A stretch of 38,121 nucleotides of DNA from Candidatus Kuenenia stuttgartensis (GCA_945904015.1 CAMDPK010000065.1:1-38121), one strand, 5' to 3'; positions 8,136-17,150 are shown, numbered from the stretch's first letter. Numbers and translations: made by a program. The notes: generated by a model from the letters alone, not told the origin.

Positions 8136-8972
8136 CTACCTCGGCTCGTACACGCCAGAGCAAACTTCGACGGCTGGGCCGGTCATGTAGACCTCACCGC
8201 TTTCGGCCCATTCGAGGTGCAAGTCGCCGCCTCGCAAATGTGCTGTGACTTTGCGATCGGTCAGGCCCGCGAGGACTCCGGCGACAGCCGACGCACAGGC
8301 TCCGGTCCCGCAGGCCCAGGTCTCTCCAGAACCGCGTTCCCAGACACGCATGTTGAATTCAGTCGGCGAGAGAACCTGGATAAATTCAGCGTTCACGCGG
8401 CGCGGGAAGGCCGGATGTTTCTCAACGAGCGGGCCGATGCGCAGCACCCAGTCGTCGTTGATTTCGTCCACGAACGTCACACAGTGGGGGTTGCCCACCG
8501 AAACGCAAGTGACTTCAAACGTCTTGTCGCCGGCGGTCAGTTTCTGTCGGATCGGCGGATCGCCCGGCAACGTCGTCGGGATGTCAGCGCTCTTCAAGAT
8601 TGGCTGGCCCATGTTGACCCGCACTTGCCGAACGCGGCCTCCCTCGACATCGCATTGCAATGTCAGCACGCCGCGGCCGGTCTCGATACGCAGGGTTTCT
8701 TTGCGCGAGATGCAGTGGTCGAACACATATTTCGCGACGCACCGAATTCCGTTGCCGCACATTTCCGCTTCGCTGCCGTCGGCGTTGAACATCCGCATGC
8801 GAGCGTCCGCGATCTCCGACGGGCAAATCAAGATCACCCCGTCGCCACCAACGCCTGTGCGCCGATCGCTGATCTCAATCGCCAGTTTCGCGACGTCCGC
8901 CGGGATCTTCTCCTCGAAGCAGTTGACGTAGACGTAGTCGTTGCCGGCTCCGTGCATCTTGGTAAATCGCAT
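8136..8972 (-). CDS. dapF: Diaminopimelate epimerase
   Basis: 278 residues, the usual DapF length. It interconverts LL- and meso-diaminopimelate, the last step before lysine and a precursor of peptidoglycan, in the cytoplasm. The protein opens with '[11 protein letters not shown]' (substrate-binding Asn). The two catalytic cysteines are present in the standard contexts: Cys72 in 'MCGNGIRC' and Cys221 in 'ACGTGACAS'. 'TGVGGDG', 'GNPHCVTFV' and 'VWERGSGET' are further family signatures. The presence of an intact DapF fits current evidence that planctomycetes make peptidoglycan. The gene stands between the lipoprotein pair and DUF1501, each junction carrying a palindromic repeat, so it may be transcribed alone. 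Confidence 0.97.
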   Translation of the reverse strand: MRFTKMHGAGNDYVYVNCFEEKIPADVAKLAIEISDRRTGVGGDGVILICPSEIADARMRMFNADGSEAEMCGNGIRCVAKYVFDHCISRKETLRIETGRGVLTLQCDVEGGRVRQVRVNMGQPILKSADIPTTLPGDPPIRQKLTAGDKTFEVTCVSVGNPHCVTFVDEINDDWVLRIGPLVEKHPAFPRRVNAEFIQVLSPTEFNMRVWERGSGETWACGTGACASAVAGVLAGLTDRKVTAHLRGGDLHLEWAESGEVYMTGPAVEVCSGVYEPR

Positions 8973-8991
8973 AATCGTCTGGTCCTTGCAG

Positions 8992-9086
8992 TTGGCGAGC
9001 GGAGGGTGTCAACCCTCCGAGTTTGTTCCGAGTTCTCGTTCTGTTCTCGTTCATTTCTCGGAGGGTTGACACCCTCCGCTCGCCAA
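8992..9086. repeat. Nested palindrome, family E
   Basis: Perfect 29-bp inverted repeat, arms 8992-9020 and 9058-9086, 37-nt spacer. Each arm carries GGAGGGT and ACCCTCC around GTCA. It starts 5 nt after the DUF1501 stop (minus strand) and lies just upstream of dapF. Confidence 0.93.
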
Positions 9087-9091
9087 GAGTT

Positions 9092-10429
9092 TCAAATCAA
9101 TTCGCTGACGACTCGCGCAGTCGTCGGCAGCACGCGGATGCGAGCGCCGGCGATCGTGGTCACGGTCGGATCTTCTCCGAAGCCGAGGTTGTGATACAGC
9201 GTGGCGAGCACGTCTTGGTAGTGGATCGGGCGGTCGATGGCTGAGTCTCCGAACTTGTCGGTCGCGCCGAGCACTCGGCCGACTCGCAACCCGCCGCCAG
9301 CCAGGATCGCGCTGTTGACTCGTGGCCAGTGATCGCGGCCGGCGTCTTTGTTGATCTTCGGAGTCCGACCGAACTCGCCGATGACGCAGACGGTCACGTC
9401 GCGGTCCAGGCCGCGAGCGTAAATGTCCTCGATCAACGCCGAGATGCCGGTGTCGAACAACGGCAGATGCTGCTTGAGGTACTTGAAGTTTTGGCCGTGA
9501 GTGTCCCAAAAGCCGTAGGCCACTGTGACAACTCGCACGCCGGCTTCGACGAGTCGCCGAGCCTGCAAAAGCTGATCGTTCCACATCGGAGCGCCGTCGC
9601 CGAGATGCTTCGCTGAGCCTTTGCCGTAGCGCTCGCGGACCTTCGGGGCTTCCTTCTCGACGTCGAGTGCATCGACCAGCCGGCTCGACGTGAGCACGTC
9701 GAACGCCTTTTGATAGCTCGTGTCCATGCCAGCCAGCGACAGGCTTTCGACGTCCCGCTTGATGCCGTCGATCGAAGCCAGCAACTCGCGTCGAGTCCCG
9801 AACCGCGAGGCATCGACGAATCGCAACTTCATGCTGTCGATGTCTTCGCCGTCGGCACTCACGCCGCGAAACGACGGGCCGAGCATCCCCGGCGAGGGGC
9901 TGTTGTACGGCCGATGCTGCATCGTCGGGAACAAGTCCACGAACGCCGGAGTGATCGCGTCCTTCGACCCCATCATGTTCGAGACCGCCGATCCGAAGTT
10001 CGGCCAGCCCTCGCGCTGCGCCGTGCTCATCGTGCGGCCGGTCAGACTTTGAAAGCTGCTGTGCTCATCGACCTGTCCAACGACGCTACGAATGATCGCC
10101 ATTCGATCGGTGCAGCCCGCGAGTTTCGGCAGCAACTCGCCGAGCTGGATCCCCGGCACCTTCGAGTCGATCGGCTTGAACTCGCCACGGATTTCGTCGG
10201 GAGCGTCCGGCTTTAGATCAACCGTGTCCTGATGCGCGATCCCGCCCGACAGATACACGACGATGACCGACTTGTTCGATGTTTTCGCCGCGCCGGTTTG
10301 CTCCGCTCGCAACAGATCAGGCAACGTCAGCCCGCCGAAGGCCAGCGAGCCAATCTGCAAAAAGCTGCGCCGCGAAAACCCGTCACAAAAGCGGGATCGC
10401 GAAGCCGAAGAGGTCAGAACATTGAGCAT
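9092..10429 (-). CDS. DUF1501 domain protein, complete
   Basis: 445 residues from the ATG at 10429. The frame stays open to 11335, but that part is antisense to the aminotransferase and passes through a palindrome, so it is not coding. The N-terminus has a twin-arginine signal ('SRRSFLQIGSLAFGG'), predicting Tat export. The sulfatase/phosphatase-like fold shows 'VIVVYLSGGIAHQDTVDLKP' near the start of the mature protein, 'FWDTHGQNF' centrally, and 'IGEFGRTPKIN', 'GRDHWPRV' and 'DRPIHYQDVLATLYHNLG' at the end. The family is hugely expanded in planctomycetes and often paired with PSD1/PSCyt1 genes; here no such partner is adjacent. Function unknown. Confidence 0.93.
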   Translation of the reverse strand: MLNVLTSSASRSRFCDGFSRRSFLQIGSLAFGGLTLPDLLRAEQTGAAKTSNKSVIVVYLSGGIAHQDTVDLKPDAPDEIRGEFKPIDSKVPGIQLGELLPKLAGCTDRMAIIRSVVGQVDEHSSFQSLTGRTMSTAQREGWPNFGSAVSNMMGSKDAITPAFVDLFPTMQHRPYNSPSPGMLGPSFRGVSADGEDIDSMKLRFVDASRFGTRRELLASIDGIKRDVESLSLAGMDTSYQKAFDVLTSSRLVDALDVEKEAPKVRERYGKGSAKHLGDGAPMWNDQLLQARRLVEAGVRVVTVAYGFWDTHGQNFKYLKQHLPLFDTGISALIEDIYARGLDRDVTVCVIGEFGRTPKINKDAGRDHWPRVNSAILAGGGLRVGRVLGATDKFGDSAIDRPIHYQDVLATLYHNLGFGEDPTVTTIAGARIRVLPTTARVVSELI

Positions 10430-10443
10430 GGCAAACGCCTCAG

Positions 10444-10509
10444 GGAGGATGGGCACTCTTGCCCGTCCCGGTCTCCAATTAGGCGGACGGGCAAGAGTGC
10501 CCATCCTCC
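10444..10509. repeat. Nested palindrome, family B copy 2
   Basis: Perfect 24-bp inverted repeat, arms 10444-10467 and 10486-10509, 18-nt spacer; arm core GGGCA-CTCT-TGCCC. Unlike most copies it lies between two divergent genes, only 14 nt upstream of the DUF1501 start, so it may influence that gene's leader. Confidence 0.92.
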
Positions 10510-10627
10510 AATCTCTCGTAACATCGGCAAAATAACGCTTGGAACCGTACCGGCGGAAGCCTGCATCGACTTCGGCACCGGTCTCGCGGAGTGGTGGCCG
10601 ATCGGCCGCGACGATTACAACGCCACG

Positions 10628-11992
10628 ATGAGCCAAACTCTCACGAAATTCAGCCAGCGCCGCCGTTGGGCGGCCGATCAAGCCATCAGCTTTTTGATGC
10701 AGCAAGGGGTCGAGCATCCGCACGTCGTGTCGCTCGCGGCCGGATTGGTCGACCCCGGCTCGCTGCCCGTTGCGGAAGCGATCGAAGCCGCTCGCGACGT
10801 CTTGTCCGATGACCTGCGTGCGCGATCGGCTTTGCAGTACGGCACGACGCAAGGCGATCTGCGGCTGAGGCGACAATTGGTCGACTACCACAACCGCCTC
10901 GAACAAACTTCGACGCTGGCCGCGAGTCGCACGGTCACGGCGGATGAGATCGTCTGCACGACCGGCTCGCAGCAACTGCTCGCGCTGTTGGCCGACGCGC
11001 TGCTCGATCCGGGTGACATCTGCCTCGTCGCCGCACCGACTTATTTCGTGTTTCTCGGAGTGCTCGAAGGTGTCGGCGCTCGCGCGATCGCACTGCCAGC
11101 CGACGAGCACGGCCTGCGAATGGATGCCCTGACCGCTGAACTGCAACGGCTTGAATCGGTCGGCGAGTTGTCGCGAGTCAAACTGATCTACGTCGTCAGC
11201 GAGTTCGAAAACCCGACCGGCATCAGCCTCTCGCTCGAACGCCGCGCCGAGTTGGTCGAGATCGCGAAGCACTGGTCGCAGCGGCGTGGCGAGACAATCT
11301 ATGTGCTGGAAGACGCGGCGTATCGCGAACTGCACTACGGCCCGCCGTCGTGGGGCAGGTTTTCAACCTGCCCGCCAACAGGGGTCACGAACTCAAATGA
11401 CGGGCACGTTGAAAACCTGCCCCACGATCCGAGCGTCTGGTCATTCGACGTCGCTGGCGACACGGTCATTCACGCCGGCACGTTCTCGAAAAGTTTTGCG
11501 CCCGGGCTACGAGTCGGCTTCGCCCTGATGCCGCGCGAGCTACGCGACGCGGTCAACGACCTGAAAGGGAACCAGGATTTCGGCTCGGCCAATTTCAACC
11601 AGCACCTGCTGGCCGAACTTCTCGCTTCCGGCCGCTTCGCGACGCACGCCGAGGAGGTCCGTGCCGCATATCGAATCAAACGCGATGCGATGCTGTCAGC
11701 CGCCGATGAGTTCTTTTCCGATCTGCCTGGCGTTTCGTGGGTCCATCCGCACGGTGGCTTGTACGTTTGGATGTCGCTGCCGCCGCAAGTCGCGACCGGC
11801 TTTGATTCAACGCTGTTCTGCCGAGCCGTCGATGTCGAGCAAGTCATGTACGTCCCCGGCGAACTGTGTTTCGGCGGTCCACGCGAGCAACGCGAACGCA
11901 ATCACATGCGACTCAGCTTCGGCGTGCAATCGCCTGACGGCATCCGCGAAGGAATGCGGCGGCTTAGCCGAGCGGTGCGGGCGGTACTTTGA
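10628..11992 (+). CDS. PLP-dependent class I/II aminotransferase with repeat-encoded insertion
   Basis: 454 residues from the ATG at 10628 (no clear ribosome site; further upstream the frame crosses a palindrome). It belongs to the MocR/2-aminoadipate (LysN/Kat-II) type of fold-I aminotransferase. Visible motifs are 'YGTTQGDLRLRRQL', 'TTGSQQLLALLADALLDPGD', the Asn-containing 'EFENPTGISLS', 'VLEDAAYRELHYG' with the Asp that binds the PLP nitrogen and Tyr, and 'TFSKSFAPGLRVG' with the Schiff-base Lys288. The C-terminal arginine is probably in 'HMRLSFGV'. Between 'RELHYG' and the lysine motif, residues ~242-267 are encoded by a 78-nt family A palindrome inserted in frame. All catalytic motifs flank it intact, so the enzyme could still fold with an extra surface loop. 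Amino-acid specificity is not predictable. Confidence 0.9.
   Translation: MSQTLTKFSQRRRWAADQAISFLMQQGVEHPHVVSLAAGLVDPGSLPVAEAIEAARDVLSDDLRARSALQYGTTQGDLRLRRQLVDYHNRLEQTSTLAASRTVTADEIVCTTGSQQLLALLADALLDPGDICLVAAPTYFVFLGVLEGVGARAIALPADEHGLRMDALTAELQRLESVGELSRVKLIYVVSEFENPTGISLSLERRAELVEIAKHWSQRRGETIYVLEDAAYRELHYGPPSWGRFSTCPPTGVTNSNDGHVENLPHDPSVWSFDVAGDTVIHAGTFSKSFAPGLRVGFALMPRELRDAVNDLKGNQDFGSANFNQHLLAELLASGRFATHAEEVRAAYRIKRDAMLSAADEFFSDLPGVSWVHPHGGLYVWMSLPPQVATGFDSTLFCRAVDVEQVMYVPGELCFGGPREQRERNHMRLSFGVQSPDGIREGMRRLSRAVRAVL
11349..11426. repeat. Nested palindrome, family A copy 2, inside a coding region
   Basis: 26-bp inverted repeat, arms 11349-11374 and 11401-11426, one mismatch, 26-nt spacer, total 78 nt (26 codons). 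It is translated as part of the aminotransferase; the peptide includes 'WGRFSTCPP' and 'VENLPHDP'. No stop occurs in the used frame. Confidence 0.93.
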
Positions 11993-11998
11993 AACGAC

Positions 11999-12505
11999 CT
12001 ACTGGCTGAAGTGACATCGCTCGCCCATTTTCTCTTTCACCAAGGCACGAAATGCGGCCATGTCGTCCGCCGAGGCAAACGCACGCTTCGGAATCCACAC
12101 TGCACCGCGACCACATTCGAGCGTGAAGTGATTTTCGATTTCTCGCGCCGTCCCGGTCATTGCCATTGATGACCACGGAATCGTTCGCAAGTGCTTCGCT
12201 TGCTCAATTGAGATTGCCTGTTCGTCGATCGCCAATCGAGATAACCACCCATGCTTGGTTGAGAATTGCATGAGCGGAACGAAAAGGGAGATGAAGATCC
12301 AATCGCTGAAGAAGAAATAAACGGCAAAGGCGAAATGCGAGACGACGAGCCAATCCAATCCCCACGCAAACCAACGCTGTGCGCCGAGAAGTGCCATGAC
12401 AACGGCCGAAACGGAGCGTGCGAGCGAAAACCAACTCCAACGAGGCCTCGCCGTCAGTTCACGCAAGTCAGCCGATGTCATTGTGAATTCCAGACAGAGA
12501 TTCAT
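11999..12505 (-). CDS. YcxB-like membrane protein
   Basis: 168 residues. Two hydrophobic segments lie at about residues 32-48 and 52-80 ('FAFAVYFFFSDWIFISLFV'). They are followed by a small cytoplasmic domain with the pattern 'LSRLAIDEQAISIEQ', 'TIPWSSMAM' and 'WIPKRAFAS', ending 'FRALVKEKM', which is the layout of the YcxB-like C-terminal domain. That family has no established function. The gene starts 13 nt after the stop of the ceramidase-like gene on the same strand, so they are likely co-transcribed. It converges with the aminotransferase, the two stops being 6 nt apart with no repeat between. Confidence 0.8.
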   Translation of the reverse strand: MNLCLEFTMTSADLRELTARPRWSWFSLARSVSAVVMALLGAQRWFAWGLDWLVVSHFAFAVYFFFSDWIFISLFVPLMQFSTKHGWLSRLAIDEQAISIEQAKHLRTIPWSSMAMTGTAREIENHFTLECGRGAVWIPKRAFASADDMAAFRALVKEKMGERCHFSQ

Positions 12506-12518
12506 GTTCCGAACCCCT

Positions 12519-13961
12519 TTATTTCGTCGTCCCCTCCGCCACGACTTCCTTCGCCATTTCGATCAACTGATCGAGCAGCTTGTCGGACGCATTGATCTCC
12601 AGACGGTTCGTGCCGAGCCAGGTTTCGTAGCCGCCGAGTTGATGTTGTCTTGGCGTGGGTAGGTAGCCGAAGTAGCCGTGAGCCAGCTCGACCATGAACG
12701 AGTTCGGCAGCGGCGAGCGGCGTTTGAAGTCGAGGCCGATTTCGACGAAGACCTCGCAGGGCATCGTGCCGATGCAGACGTCGCCGATCCGCAGAATGTG
12801 CAGCGGGATCGTCGTCGTTTCAGGGTATGCGGCGAGACGTGAGATGCGTTCGGCGTAGATGAACGACAAATCCTGTTTGCTCTTCGGGCCGGCCGCGAGC
12901 GTCTCCTCCATCCACTTCTTTTGTTCGGGAGTCGGACGCCGCCAGGCGATGACCGGCTCGCGGTAACGTGCGGCCAGCGAGAGGTTGTCGCGGTACTCCA
13001 GCTTGGCTATCGCGGTGTGAACTTTCGCAGCGACGTCTTCGGCGACAAAACGGATCTGCTCGTACTGCTTCTTGCCCGGACGCGGAGTCCGGAAGTTGAT
13101 GTTGTTGATATCGCCGCTGGTCCCGTTGGCCATCATTGCCACGAACGGCGGGTCATTCGGTTTGTCTGCTTCGATCAGCCGCTTGAGGTGCTCGCTGAAG
13201 ACGCCGTAATAATCGGCTGAGATGTCCGCTGCCCCCACGCCTCCGACGTAGTGCAGCGAGTACGCCGCAAAGACGGAAATCATCGCGCCGTTCGGTTCGC
13301 GCACGGCGATGAACGAGACGGTCGGATCGGTCGGCCCGGCGGGTTCGGTCAGGTTCGGGCTGCCGGCGGGAGGATTCATTTTCACGAGATCGCTGCTGCC
13401 GAAGGGATTGACCGGCACAGTCCCCGGCCGCATGTGCCAGCGGCGGTTGAAGACATGCTCCGGAACGTCTGCCGTTCCAAACGCGATCTGCGCCGGCCGG
13501 CGGTTGTTGACCGCTCGCACCACGCCATCGGCAATGCGTCGAGCCACGAACCGCTGGTAGTCGTCCAATGTCTGTTCCGGTTTGAGCCGATCCTTTCCCA
13601 ACGCACTGGTGGCTGAGTGCGTGTGCGTCGCGCTGATCATCACGCACTCCGGAGGAATGCCGACCATCTCCTGAATCAACCGCCGAGCCTCCGTGCTGAC
13701 AACTCGCTGGATGCCGAGCAAGTCGCAAACGACCAACGCCAGCTTCGTCTTACCGTCGTCGAGCACCAGGCACCGAGCGTGCAGCTCGTCGTGAATGTGC
13801 TTCGACGGATACGGCACGAACCCGCCAATGATTTCGCCGCCAATCTCCGGCGTGAAGTTGCTCGTCGCCGCGCCGGCTTGCAGTCCATCGGCTTTTGCGA
13901 TCGCGACGGAGCACACAGAAACCAACAACACTCCAACCAACAGACATTGAGCAAGTCGCAT
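12519..13961 (-). CDS. Secreted neutral/alkaline ceramidase-like protein
   Basis: 480 residues from the ATG at 13961, chosen because GAGGAG lies 8 nt upstream and the signal peptide ('CLLVGVLLVSVCSVAIAKA') follows directly; a start at 13982 adds 7 residues. The mature protein opens with 'GAATSNFTPEIGGEIIGGF' and contains 'ALVVCDLLGI', 'SATHTHSATSALG' and 'ANGTSGDINNINFR', the order seen in the N-terminal catalytic domain of neutral ceramidases (His-x-His zinc ligands and the NGxxGD loop). The C-terminal immunoglobulin-like domain of full ceramidases is missing. Such shortened homologues are common in planctomycetes; hydrolysis of an amide-linked lipid is likely but the substrate is not shown. 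Confidence 0.88.
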   Translation of the reverse strand: MRLAQCLLVGVLLVSVCSVAIAKADGLQAGAATSNFTPEIGGEIIGGFVPYPSKHIHDELHARCLVLDDGKTKLALVVCDLLGIQRVVSTEARRLIQEMVGIPPECVMISATHTHSATSALGKDRLKPEQTLDDYQRFVARRIADGVVRAVNNRRPAQIAFGTADVPEHVFNRRWHMRPGTVPVNPFGSSDLVKMNPPAGSPNLTEPAGPTDPTVSFIAVREPNGAMISVFAAYSLHYVGGVGAADISADYYGVFSEHLKRLIEADKPNDPPFVAMMANGTSGDINNINFRTPRPGKKQYEQIRFVAEDVAAKVHTAIAKLEYRDNLSLAARYREPVIAWRRPTPEQKKWMEETLAAGPKSKQDLSFIYAERISRLAAYPETTTIPLHILRIGDVCIGTMPCEVFVEIGLDFKRRSPLPNSFMVELAHGYFGYLPTPRQHQLGGYETWLGTNRLEINASDKLLDQLIEMAKEVVAEGTTK

Positions 13962-14059
13962 TGCAGCACTCCTCGAAGCCAATTGAACGCTGAACTCGTG
14001 AGCGTTCAGAGGATTGGAAGACTAGTCCGCTTTTGCAATCGAGCCAGCTTGGATGCTCG

Positions 14060-15154
14060 TTACCGGGACTGCAAGAGTTCATCGAGGATGAGCGAAAGTG
14101 ACTCTCCAAGCAACAACTGTCGCAACAAGACGGCCGTGATTGGCGAGAGCATCAAGCCGGCTCGGAAATGGCCGGCGGCGACGAAGAGGTTGTCGGTGTT
14201 GGGAACTCGACCGAGGTACGGCAGGCCGCTCGGTGAGCCGGGACGCAGGCCGGACCAGCAGCGCTCGAAGCGAGCGGTCTTGAGCGACGGAATCAGCTCG
14301 CCGCCGAAGTGGATCAGTTCGGCGACCGCTTCGGCGGTGTTGCGCTTCTCGAAGCCGACGTGCTCTTCGGTGGAGCCGATGAGCAGCCGGCCGTCCGCTC
14401 GCGGGACGATGTAGCGGGGACCGACTTCGAGGATGCGCCGAGTCGGCAGCGGCAGTGCTTCGAGCAACACGATTTGGCCGCGCACCGGTGCGACGCGAAT
14501 CGAGCAACCGGCTTGGGCGAGAACCGATTGGCTCCAGGCTCCGCTACACACGACAAACTGTCCGGCCGAGATCGTTTCGGTGGGCGTGCGGGCCGATGTC
14601 ACGCGCTGACCGCCGCGATCAAAGCCGATGACCGGCGAACCGGGAGAAAGTTCAACGCCGCGAGCGGCACACGCGGCGAGCAAGGCTTTCAGCAAACGCG
14701 GATTGCGGACTTGGCAGTAATCCGGCAGATGGACCGCGTCACCGAGTTCGGGACTCAGATGCGGTTCAAGTTCTCGCAACTCGTGCGAGCCGATCAACTC
14801 GGCACGCACGCCTTCCGATTGAAATGTCGCCGCGGCGGCAGCGATGTCGGATACGGAGCGTTCGGGTGAAAGTTCGATGCCGCCGCAACGAGCGAAGCCG
14901 GTCTCGATGCCGGATTCCTCGCGAAGACGCGCGGCCCAATCGGGCCACAACACGAAGCTCTCAGCACGCAGGCGATTCTCTGGTGACTTCGCGCCGAGGG
15001 GGTTTCCGGGCGTGATCATCCCCGCTCCGGCCCACGACGATTCTTGGCCGAGTGGGCCTTGATCGAGGACTCGCACGGAAGCCCCGCGAGTCGCCAATTC
15101 GTAGGCGATCGACAGACCGATGACGCCGCCGCCAATGAGAACGATGTCGGGCAT
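14060..15154 (-). CDS. thiO: ThiO-like glycine oxidase (FAD-dependent, DAO family)
   Basis: 364 residues from the ATG at 15154; the frame upstream runs into a repeat. The N-terminal FAD-binding Rossmann motif is 'IVLIGGGVIGLSIAYELATR', followed by 'LGQESSWAGAGMITPG', typical of D-amino-acid oxidase family members of the ThiO type. Further marks are 'VPRADGRLLIGSTEEHVGFE' and 'GLRPGSPSGLPYLGRVP' plus the final 'NLFVAAGHFRAGLMLSPIT'. ThiO oxidises glycine to dehydroglycine for the thiazole half of thiamin. No other thiamin gene (thiG, thiS) is nearby, so the symbol rests on overall resemblance; another small D-amino-acid or sarcosine oxidase is possible. Confidence 0.82.
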   Translation of the reverse strand: MPDIVLIGGGVIGLSIAYELATRGASVRVLDQGPLGQESSWAGAGMITPGNPLGAKSPENRLRAESFVLWPDWAARLREESGIETGFARCGGIELSPERSVSDIAAAAATFQSEGVRAELIGSHELRELEPHLSPELGDAVHLPDYCQVRNPRLLKALLAACAARGVELSPGSPVIGFDRGGQRVTSARTPTETISAGQFVVCSGAWSQSVLAQAGCSIRVAPVRGQIVLLEALPLPTRRILEVGPRYIVPRADGRLLIGSTEEHVGFEKRNTAEAVAELIHFGGELIPSLKTARFERCWSGLRPGSPSGLPYLGRVPNTDNLFVAAGHFRAGLMLSPITAVLLRQLLLGESLSLILDELLQSR

Positions 15155-15165
15155 GGAGGAGGGAC

Positions 15166-15226
15166 GAGTGGCGAAGGACGAGTGGCGAGTGGCGGAATTT
15201 AACTCGCCACTCACCACTCGCCACTC
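15166..15226. repeat. Imperfect inverted repeat built from GAGTGGCGA units, family I
   Basis: Arms 15166-15190 and 15202-15226 (25 bp, four mismatches) around an AT-rich 11-nt loop. Both arms are made of short GAGTGGCGA-like direct repeats. It starts 4 nt after the stop of the cytochrome gene and 11 nt before the ThiO-like start. Confidence 0.8.
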
Positions 15227-15230
15227 ATCA

Positions 15231-17150
15231 CTATTTCTTGCCTTTCTTCTTCACCGCCGGGCCGGTCGATTGGCCGATCGACGCGAGGTATGCGGTGGCG
15301 AGCGACTGCGGAGTTGCTGGCTTGTAAACGCTGCCAACCGCGTCTCGCAGGTTGCTGCCCGATTGAAGGGCGGCGACAAACTTCATGAAGTTCGGTTGCC
15401 CTTGTTCTTTGACCATGAAGCCGACCAGCGTGTAGCCGATGGGAGCCATGTCGGTCGGTGCAAATTTTCCCTCGCCGAAAAGTTCGGCCGGAGATTCGAG
15501 GCTGCGTAACGCATCGGCCGCTGCTCCGCGCATGCTCTTCAAGTATTCGTTGTCGCCGCCGACGGCTTTGGTGGCCATCGCCAAGCCGGTGCCACGGATC
15601 AACCATTCCGGGAGCTTCTTGCCGTCACGCTTCAGGTACGCTCCGGTCATCTGGTCGATCAGATTGAGTCGTGTGTCTGGGAGAGTTGAGTTCGCTGTGT
15701 CACCCAAATCCTGGATGACGATGTACGCCTCCTCCTGACCGACAGTGACTTCGGAGTGACCGACGACCGCCGGATCAGCTTCGCGATTTTCGATGGTCTG
15801 GCTGAATTCGGAGTAACCGAAGCGGTCTTTGAAGACGAAGACCGTCAGCTTGCCTCTCCAGATCGGCGAGTCAGGCAGCTTGAAGCCGCCGCGCAGAGCC
15901 TTCGCGTGTTCGTCAGCCCAGCCAGAGATTTGCTTCAGCCGTCCCTCCTCAACGTTGCCGTAGAAGTAGAAGTCCGAAGTCTCCAGCGCACGCGGCTCTT
16001 CTTTGCCGAGAACCTTCTTCCATTGTTCGCTAGTCTGCTCTTTGCGCATCGCGACGAATTCGTCCGCAGTCATGCGCCCGAGTTTCGCGAGCTTCAATTC
16101 GTCCTCGGTGGGGACGAGCCGTTGCAGCGGCACTTTGGGATCGTCGCCGTCGTACTTGCAGCCCTCTTCGATCCAGATTTTGAGGTTGTTGTACCACCCG
16201 CGATAAATACGGGCTTGGCCTGGTGGCATCTTCGGCGGGCCGCCGTTGATCAGTTCCCACAAGCGGCTGCGTTCCAAATCACCGGCCACGAGCACCGCGC
16301 CGCTGTCACCGCCACGCATGAGATCTTCAAAAGTGACGACTCGGAAGCCGCCGCGCGGATTGTTGCCACTGTGACAGCGCTGGCAGATCGTGACGAAGTC
16401 GGGCGCGAGATCTTTGATAAACTTCACTTTCTCATTGCCCGTCGCCTTCGAGATTTTGATGGGCGTGTTGGGTCTCGCTTTGGTGGCGGGCTTGCCGAAG
16501 TCGGCCAGCTTGATCGTTTCGTCCTCGCCGTCGAACTTCGCCCCTTGCTTGATCCAATTGGCCAGCAGGGCGGTTTCTTCGTTGTTCAGTGCCGACGCAT
16601 CTTTCGGCATGCGTTGGGCGGGATTCGCGGCAGTCACGCGAGCCATGATGAGGCTGCGCTGAGGATTTCCAATCTGCAACAACTGGCCGCTCTTGCCACC
16701 TTTTTTCATTTCGGCGAACGAGTCCAGCCGGAGTCGTCCGGCGGCATTGTCGTCATGGCAGCTTGCGCACTTGGAGTTGAGCAGCGGCGCGACCTGCTTG
16801 ATGAAGCTGACATCGGCCGCGTCCTCTTTGCCCTTGGTGGTGCCCGCCAGCTTTTGCAGCGTCTGCTTTTTCTTGTCGATGAGCAATTGCACCGGAGCAA
16901 TCATCTTGTCGCCCGGCTTGAGCTCCGCATCCTTGACGATCTTCTCGATCTTGGCGGTCGCCTCGTCGAGCGCTTTGCCAGCCTCGTCGTATTTCTTGTC
17001 TTTGATCAGCTTGTCGACATCGCCGAGGCCGTCACGGACCTGGTTGAGTTCTTTGCGTTGTTCCGCCGTGATCACCGCTGGGATTGCGGTGCCGACGAGG
17101 ATCAGGCTTGAAATCAACACGCTTCCGAAGATGGCCAAGAGACGTTGCAT
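15231..17150 (-). CDS. Secreted di-haem planctomycete-type cytochrome c protein
   Basis: 639 residues. Residues 1-25 are a signal peptide. Residues ~30-110 are Lys/Glu-rich helix, probably coiled coil. Two c-type haem sites follow, 'CASCH' and 'CQRCH', each inside a module of the PSCyt1 type with downstream 'RMPKDASALNNEE' and 'PPKMPPGQARIYRGW' (candidate axial Met). The C-terminal ~230 residues have the outline of a gluzincin/DUF1570-like peptidase domain ('LTVFVFKDRFGYSEF', 'LPEWLIRGTGLAMA'), but no HExxH motif is present where one would be expected, so a non-catalytic version is likely (inference). The protein probably works in the periplasm in electron transfer or attached to a surface complex. 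It is divergent from larE across 133 nt that must hold both promoters. Confidence 0.88.
   Translation of the reverse strand: MQRLLAIFGSVLISSLILVGTAIPAVITAEQRKELNQVRDGLGDVDKLIKDKKYDEAGKALDEATAKIEKIVKDAELKPGDKMIAPVQLLIDKKKQTLQKLAGTTKGKEDAADVSFIKQVAPLLNSKCASCHDDNAAGRLRLDSFAEMKKGGKSGQLLQIGNPQRSLIMARVTAANPAQRMPKDASALNNEETALLANWIKQGAKFDGEDETIKLADFGKPATKARPNTPIKISKATGNEKVKFIKDLAPDFVTICQRCHSGNNPRGGFRVVTFEDLMRGGDSGAVLVAGDLERSRLWELINGGPPKMPPGQARIYRGWYNNLKIWIEEGCKYDGDDPKVPLQRLVPTEDELKLAKLGRMTADEFVAMRKEQTSEQWKKVLGKEEPRALETSDFYFYGNVEEGRLKQISGWADEHAKALRGGFKLPDSPIWRGKLTVFVFKDRFGYSEFSQTIENREADPAVVGHSEVTVGQEEAYIVIQDLGDTANSTLPDTRLNLIDQMTGAYLKRDGKKLPEWLIRGTGLAMATKAVGGDNEYLKSMRGAAADALRSLESPAELFGEGKFAPTDMAPIGYTLVGFMVKEQGQPNFMKFVAALQSGSNLRDAVGSVYKPATPQSLATAYLASIGQSTGPAVKKKGKK

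Noticed and set aside
7719-9194. Open frame of 491 codons on the plus strand
   Set aside because: It runs antisense through dapF and two palindromes and shows no domain.
8094-10509. Small peptides of the 'MGTLARP' kind as real genes
   Set aside because: They are translations of the family B palindrome and recur wherever the repeat does.
10430-11335. N-terminal extension of the DUF1501 frame, giving a 747-residue protein
   Set aside because: This part is antisense to the aminotransferase and crosses a palindrome; the Tat signal and ribosome site place the start at 10429.
15756-17111. Long open frame (451 codons) on the plus strand
   Set aside because: It is a shadow of the di-haem cytochrome gene on the other strand, which has a signal peptide and two CxxCH sites.
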